NCBI GenBank assembly: GCA_900553055.1
Contig: USBV01000097.1
Coordinates: forward strand, 1-5,863
DNA: 5,863 nt
Origin: an uncultured Phascolarctobacterium sp.
Lineage (GTDB): Bacteria > Bacillota > Negativicutes > Acidaminococcales > Acidaminococcaceae
Reading direction: 5' to 3'
The translations under genes and the position numbers were made by a program. How positions within the stretch are numbered: the first letter of the stretch is position 1; each line of letters begins with the position of its first letter. The notes under the pieces are model-generated. The model was not told the DNA's origin. It did no database searches and saw only the letters and a program-made list of their open reading frames with translations. This document shows, in pieces, positions 5,359-5,863 of the stretch.

Positions 5359-5863
5359 ATGGCTGGAAAATTAATCTTAGTTACGGGCGGGGCCCGCAGT
5401 GGCAAGAGCGAATTCGCTGAGCGCTATGTTCTGCATTATTCTCCCAAATGCGACTACATAGCCACCGCCGAAATCTTGGACGAGGAGATGGCAGAGCGCG
5501 TGCGCCTGCATCGCGAGCGTCGCAATGATGGCCGTTGGGTGAACTACGAAGCGCCCTATGAGGCCGAAAAGGTCTTCGCTAGCTTGGGCGAGGAGACCGG
5601 GGCAGTGCTCTTTGACTGCTTAACAATTTATATGGCTAATTTATTCTATGGCAAAAATGCGCCGGACCCCGCGCAGGTGGACTTTTTGCACCGCTGCGAA
5701 TACGTTTATAGCGAAATCGATAAACTGCTGGCGGCGGCCCGTGCCTGCGGCAAAATCGTGGTCTTCGTCACCAACGAGGTGGGCAGCGGCATTGTGCCCG
5801 ATAACCAAATGGCCCGCGAATACCGCGATTTGGCCGGTTGGGTGAACCAAAGAGTGGCTACTG
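5359..5863 (+). CDS. cobU: Adenosylcobinamide kinase / adenosylcobinamide-phosphate guanylyltransferase, 5' part
   Basis: This bifunctional cytosolic enzyme phosphorylates adenosylcobinamide and then transfers GMP to it, giving adenosyl-GDP-cobinamide in late cobalamin assembly and corrinoid salvage. The visible 168 residues contain Walker A GGARSGKS (10-17), YIATAEILDEEM (33-44) and RVRLHRERR, where H51 matches the guanylylated histidine of the family. LFDCLTIYMANL and VTNEVGSGIVPDNQMAREYRD are also present, the latter being the strongest family signature. No stop occurs before the window end; homologues are about 180-190 residues, so only some 15-20 are missing. GGGAGG (5346-5351) lies 7 nt before ATG 5359. 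An in-frame ATG at 5341 lies directly before this site and is not preferred. The gene sits directly under the cobalamin riboswitch and probably begins a cobalamin operon. Confidence 0.96.
   Translation, partial: MAGKLILVTGGARSGKSEFAERYVLHYSPKCDYIATAEILDEEMAERVRLHRERRNDGRWVNYEAPYEAEKVFASLGEETGAVLFDCLTIYMANLFYGKNAPDPAQVDFLHRCEYVYSEIDKLLAAARACGKIVVFVTNEVGSGIVPDNQMAREYRDLAGWVNQRVAT

Noticed and set aside
5641..5850. Open frames on both strands inside cobU
   Set aside because: The continuous cobU frame from 5359 to the window end carries all family motifs; these are shadows.

Overview
The window looks like chromosomal DNA of a Gram-positive-lineage anaerobe. The rsgA-rpe pair, strong AGGAGG-type ribosome binding sites, Rho-independent terminators and a cobalamin-riboswitch-controlled cobU all fit Bacillota. 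The protein families in the middle (HTH/AAA-ATPase-like/PD-(D/E)XK, HicB-like, DUF4143 ATPase) would suit a gut or oral Clostridia or Negativicutes member. The genus is not determined. No gene is on the minus strand.

Region 1 (1-1163) is core metabolism and translation. It holds the 3' part of rsgA, the circularly permuted GTPase of 30S ribosome maturation. rsgA overlaps the start of a complete rpe (ribulose-phosphate 3-epimerase) by 4 nt. The pair ends at a long hairpin terminator (about 1214-1282).

Region 2 (about 1187-3850) is an accessory two-gene unit. A good sigma-A-type promoter (TTGCGC, 17 nt, TATAAT) is overlapped by an inverted repeat and a spaced direct repeat. It precedes a 618-residue protein with an N-terminal helix-turn-helix, an AAA-ATPase-like domain and a C-terminal PD-(D/E)XK nuclease domain. 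A HicB-family antitoxin-like protein follows 36 nt later with no hicA beside it, and a hairpin terminator closes the unit. The arrangement resembles a toxin-antitoxin or defence cassette, but no function is proven.

Region 3 (about 3858-5014) has a near-consensus promoter whose 17-nt spacer is almost wholly filled by a perfect 16-bp palindrome. It is followed by a decayed DUF4143-family ATPase gene. That gene has lost its Walker A part, has a degenerate Walker B, an in-frame amber codon and lost nuclease-like residues, yet keeps a 278-codon open 3' part.

Region 4 (about 5075-5863) is a cobalamin riboswitch with a recognisable B12 box and a terminator expression platform. It controls the 5' part of cobU (adenosylcobinamide kinase/guanylyltransferase), which runs off the window. 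Regions 1 and 4 have more GC-rich, ordinary core-gene codon use. Regions 2 and 3 are visibly more AT-rich and look like accessory DNA between core genes.
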